Source: Gnetum montanum
Taxonomy: Eukaryota; Streptophyta; Gnetopsida; Gnetales; Gnetaceae
NCBI GenBank assembly: GCA_015680685.1
Contig: MNCI01020429.1
Location: 1 to 28,134, forward strand
Direction of reading: 5' to 3'
DNA: 28,134 bases
Below, in pieces: positions 25,748-28,134 of this stretch; the first letter of the stretch is position 1, and the number at the start of each line of letters is the position of its first letter. The position numbers and the translations under genes were made by a program. Below the pieces are notes generated by a model. The model worked only from the letters and a program-made list of their open reading frames with translations, had not been told where the DNA came from and searched no databases.

Positions 25748-27391
25748 ATGGCTGCTGCAAATCCATTTCCGGCAGTGTCCACCACGGTGGCTCCGGCGCC
25801 GTCGACATTTCTGCAACCGGCGCTGGCGGTTTCTCCGATACCTACGAATGCACCGTGGGGGAACTACGTGCTGAACAATGGCAGCCAGCCTGAGTACATG
25901 CACCCGTATCAACTCAAATTCTCCTCCGGCGCTGTCTCTATCGGCTACCCTAAGCGTACCGCTGACGCCACCTCCATTGTGCAAGCCTTCATCGCTGATA
26001 TCATCGTATCCGCGGCTACAGGTGCAGTGTTGGAGATTTCAGAATGAATTTTGTATGCGTTTTTGTTTTTTCTTACGTGATTTTGATTTTGCCTTAAATT
26101 TTGATAATTTTTCATGCCGTGCGTTATCAAAACGCTAAAAAATATCACAGGATGTGTGAATCTGAAACCGTGGTAAATAAAGGAAGGTGTACGTAAGAAA
26201 ATAGATGGACCTTTAAATGTGTTTATGATTATTATTCTTTTGTTGTAAATAATTTAATAATATAATATGGAATTTGACGACAAATTTTTATGTATTTTTT
26301 CATGATTTTGGTGTAAAATATGTGCATTATCATAAAGCTTAAAAACATTTTTAAAGGTGTCAATCTGTAGGCTTTTACATATGTTTTTACTTATTATTCT
26401 TTCATGATGAAACAAGTTAATGATAATATATTTAATGTTGGGCATGTAGATTGCATTGTTTTGCAGTCAAAGCTATGGTTCACAATCACAGAAGTGTAGA
26501 ATCATAAGAATCATGATCCACAAGACTTTGAATGGTGCTCGTAGTTGCAAAAATTGTTGAGGAATGGCAAAAGCATTGTTGTAGCTAAAACAATTATTAG
26601 ATATTCTTAGAGAATAAGATATTTTTAAAAATCCTAATGTTGATGATGAAGAATCAATCCGGCGTATCAAGCAACACCTTAAGTATGTTAGCGTTGAGGT
26701 GTTCTTCTAAGCATATTGAATCACCTTAAGCAAATATTATATTTAACGTTGATTTCTATAAAGGAATATTTAACGTTGATGTTCATTAAGTTAAAAAAAC
26801 CAACATTTTCTTGACCCGAGGCAAAGAGGACATTTACGCTAACAAATTTGTTTTTTTGTTTTTTGGGGCGCAGGTGGCACACATAGTTTGCTGTCATACG
26901 ACGACCTGAGCGTGACAATGAGGCTGCCGGGTCCGATACACATTCCCATAGCACGGGGAAGCCCCTACGTAACCGTCAACGTCATGGGCGGCAGCCTTTC
27001 CATCTCGTCACCGCATGCGGTGCAAAAGATGGTTGCCAGCTCCGGCGGGACCAAGCACAAGGTGTGGCTGAACAACGGTCACATCTGGGCTTTCTACTCA
27101 CAGAAACCTCTGCAACTCACGTCTTCGTTGAAGGTGGCGCCCAAATATGTTGGGGTTCTCCGCATTTCTCTGCTCAGCGACGGCTCGTCCGGCGACCACT
27201 CGGCCATGGAGGCCGTCCTAGACCAGTTCAGCAATGTCTACGCTGTCGCCGGAACCGCCAACGTTGTCGGCACAAACCGCGTGCGGTATTCGTGGAAGAC
27301 AAACAAGTGGAGCGGCAGCAACACGCGTTTGCTCATGTTGACCCACGCCGTGCATCGCCAGCTTATAGTCAGCCCAAATTATCGTAACCAG
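25748..27391 (+). CDS. GH81 endo-beta-1,3-glucanase, 5' part (two exons)
   Basis: Exons 25748-26021 and 26874-27391 join in phase 1 (ACA G|GT GGC) into an open 264-codon frame. The N-terminal GH81 signature is clear: NPFPAVSTTVAPAPSTFLQP, PIPTNAPWGNYVLNNGSQPE followed by YMHPYQLKFSS, then LLSYDDLSVTMRL, IARGSPYVTV, VWLNNGHIWAFYS, VGVLRISLL, MEAVLDQFSNVYAVAGTA and RLLMLTHAVHRQL. GH81 enzymes cut beta-1,3-glucan such as callose or fungal wall glucan; the soybean glucan elicitor-binding protein belongs here. Plant members are roughly 650-750 residues, so about 40% is in the window; the catalytic acids lie further on. The ATG at 25748 (AAATTTATGGCT) is chosen because it follows the TATA box. No signal peptide is visible, which is common for plant members. 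Exons are GC-rich; introns AT-rich. Confidence 0.9.
26022..26873 (+). other. GH81 intron 1
   Basis: Donor ACAG|GTGCAG at 26022, acceptor TTTTGGGGCGCAG ending at 26873. It is 852 bp and AT-rich. It contains a diverged tandem duplication (about 26047-26275 and 26288-26440). Small frames inside it (26254-26445 and 26473-26670 on the minus strand, for example) have no recognisable content. Confidence 0.85.
26047..26440. repeat. Diverged tandem duplication in GH81 intron 1
   Basis: Copy A (26047-26275) and copy B (26288-26440) share, in order: TATG(C/T)(G/A)TTTTT, TGATTTTG, TGCxTTATCA, AAAxATxTxxxAGG, GTGxxAATCTG, ATGTxTTTA, TTATTATTCTTT and TTTAATxxTATAATATGG-like ends. Similarity is partial and indels are frequent, so the duplication is old. 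Confidence 0.5.
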
Positions 27392-28134
27392 GTAATTATC
27401 ACCGATTTAGGTATATATTTATATAATGTGTGTTTTATTGTTTTGATGAACCATGAGGTGTTATGTTAGACAAAGAATTTTTGATCCGGAAACTTTATGG
27501 TTTAATGTTCGTTGACAATGCTATGTCCTTGGGTTAAATACCCCTAAAAATTTGCTTGGAGGTCATAAAACTCTAATTTAACGTATGATTCTTCCATGAA
27601 TCAACTTTGACGTGATGGGTATTTAGCGGATGATGATGTTTTATATCAATTATTTGGCTAAGATATTTTCTTTTTACAAATTAATGGAGTTATGGCTTCT
27701 GGTTGAATTCTTTGGAAGTAGGAAGGATTGTTTGGATTTGTTTTATTATTGCATTGATTGGAAATTAAATTGTTACCCATATGTTTGTTTTGAAAACAAA
27801 AATCAAAACTAATGTTAATTCTTGCCATAGTAATTGTTTAGTTTGAGATTTTGTATGAGTTTTTGAGTTATAATTATCATTGTGTATTTTTATGAGAAGG
27901 TAATTTCCGTGAAAAAGTTCATGTCATGGCCCAACATAACAATTAGTTATTGACCTAGCAATGAGCATTTTGATTTGGAAAGCATAATAGTTTGATTCTA
28001 ATAGTTGATGGTGAGTAGCTAATTTATAGAATTCTAAGTGCCCAGGAGTAAATATGCCTCCTTAATATCTTATCCAAGCAAAATCATCTTAATTACTTAA
28101 TTTTCTATGACAAAACCCATCCTCCTTAATATCT
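27392..28134 (+). other. GH81 intron 2, running off the window
   Basis: The donor AACCAG|GTAATT follows NYRNQ at a codon boundary. No acceptor followed by GH81-like coding sequence appears up to 28134. The stretch is AT-rich. CCTCCTTAATATCT occurs at 28057-28070 and again at the very end, 28121-28134. A 60-codon frame at 27630-27812 has no recognisable content. Confidence 0.7.

Noticed and set aside
26630-26710. A short open stretch in GH81 intron 1 reading NPNVDDEESIRRIKQHLKYV
   Set aside because: Looks coding-like for about 25 codons but has stops on both sides and no identified homology. It may be chance or a tiny relic.
28057-28134. Repeat of CCTCCTTAATATCT at the window end as an element border
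   Set aside because: Only 14 bases, 64 bp apart, and the sequence ends there. Nothing more can be read.

Overview
The window looks like nuclear DNA of a land plant with a repeat-rich genome. The evidence is two large Ty3/gypsy LTR retrotransposons, GT-AG introns, TATA boxes and a plant-type GH81 glucanase gene. The exact lineage cannot be fixed from the sequence; a gymnosperm or another large-genome plant is a guess. I see no rRNA, tRNA, CRISPR or prokaryotic feature.

The layout is one retrotransposon inserted into another. The outer element (about 187-25269, minus strand) has direct-repeat LTRs at 187-1352 and 24244-25269; the right LTR has lost its outer end. Its body encodes a decayed gag (23673-22951 continuing at 4772-2647) and protease, then runs straight into what looks like the C-terminal part of an integrase. 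RT, RNase H and the integrase core are absent. The inner element (4773-22939, minus strand, about 18.2 kb, TG...CA LTRs, 5-bp target duplication GGGTT/AGGTT with one mismatch) interrupts the outer gag. It carries a Tat-lineage layout: gag-protease at 20990-16913, and a separate RT / RNase H / second archaeal-type RNase H / integrase frame at 11167-7553. Both elements are dead. Their LTR pairs differ at roughly one base in ten by eye.

The unusual part is between the inner element's protease and RT (11450-16620). It holds an opposite-strand (plus) transcription unit with its own TATA box (11634-11641) and an exon-intron structure. At least four GT-AG introns keep the reading frame when removed: 11972-12760, 13553-13638, 15006-15089 and 16152-16249; a fifth, 15282-15366, also fits. 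Its second exon resembles an FCP1/NIF-type HAD phosphatase domain whose catalytic aspartates are gone. Later exons encode an unrecognised alpha-helical module, acidic linkers and a coiled-coil-like segment. The gene is broken by frameshifts and by stops mostly explained by C-to-T change at Gln/Arg codons.

Two repeat families tie the inner element together. A 10-bp palindrome, GCGTATACGC, with many variants, is packed into both LTRs, the leader and intron 1 of the antisense gene. A degenerate AGTTTAAxGxCATxxCGGxC repeat occupies three spacers: after integrase, between antisense gene and RT, and between antisense gene and protease.

Right of the elements, 25270-28134 carries the 5' part of a host gene for a GH81 endo-beta-1,3-glucanase. 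Its TATA box is at 25642, exon 1 ends at 26021, exon 2 is 26874-27391, and the gene runs off the window. Its promoter starts only about 370 bp from the truncated LTR.
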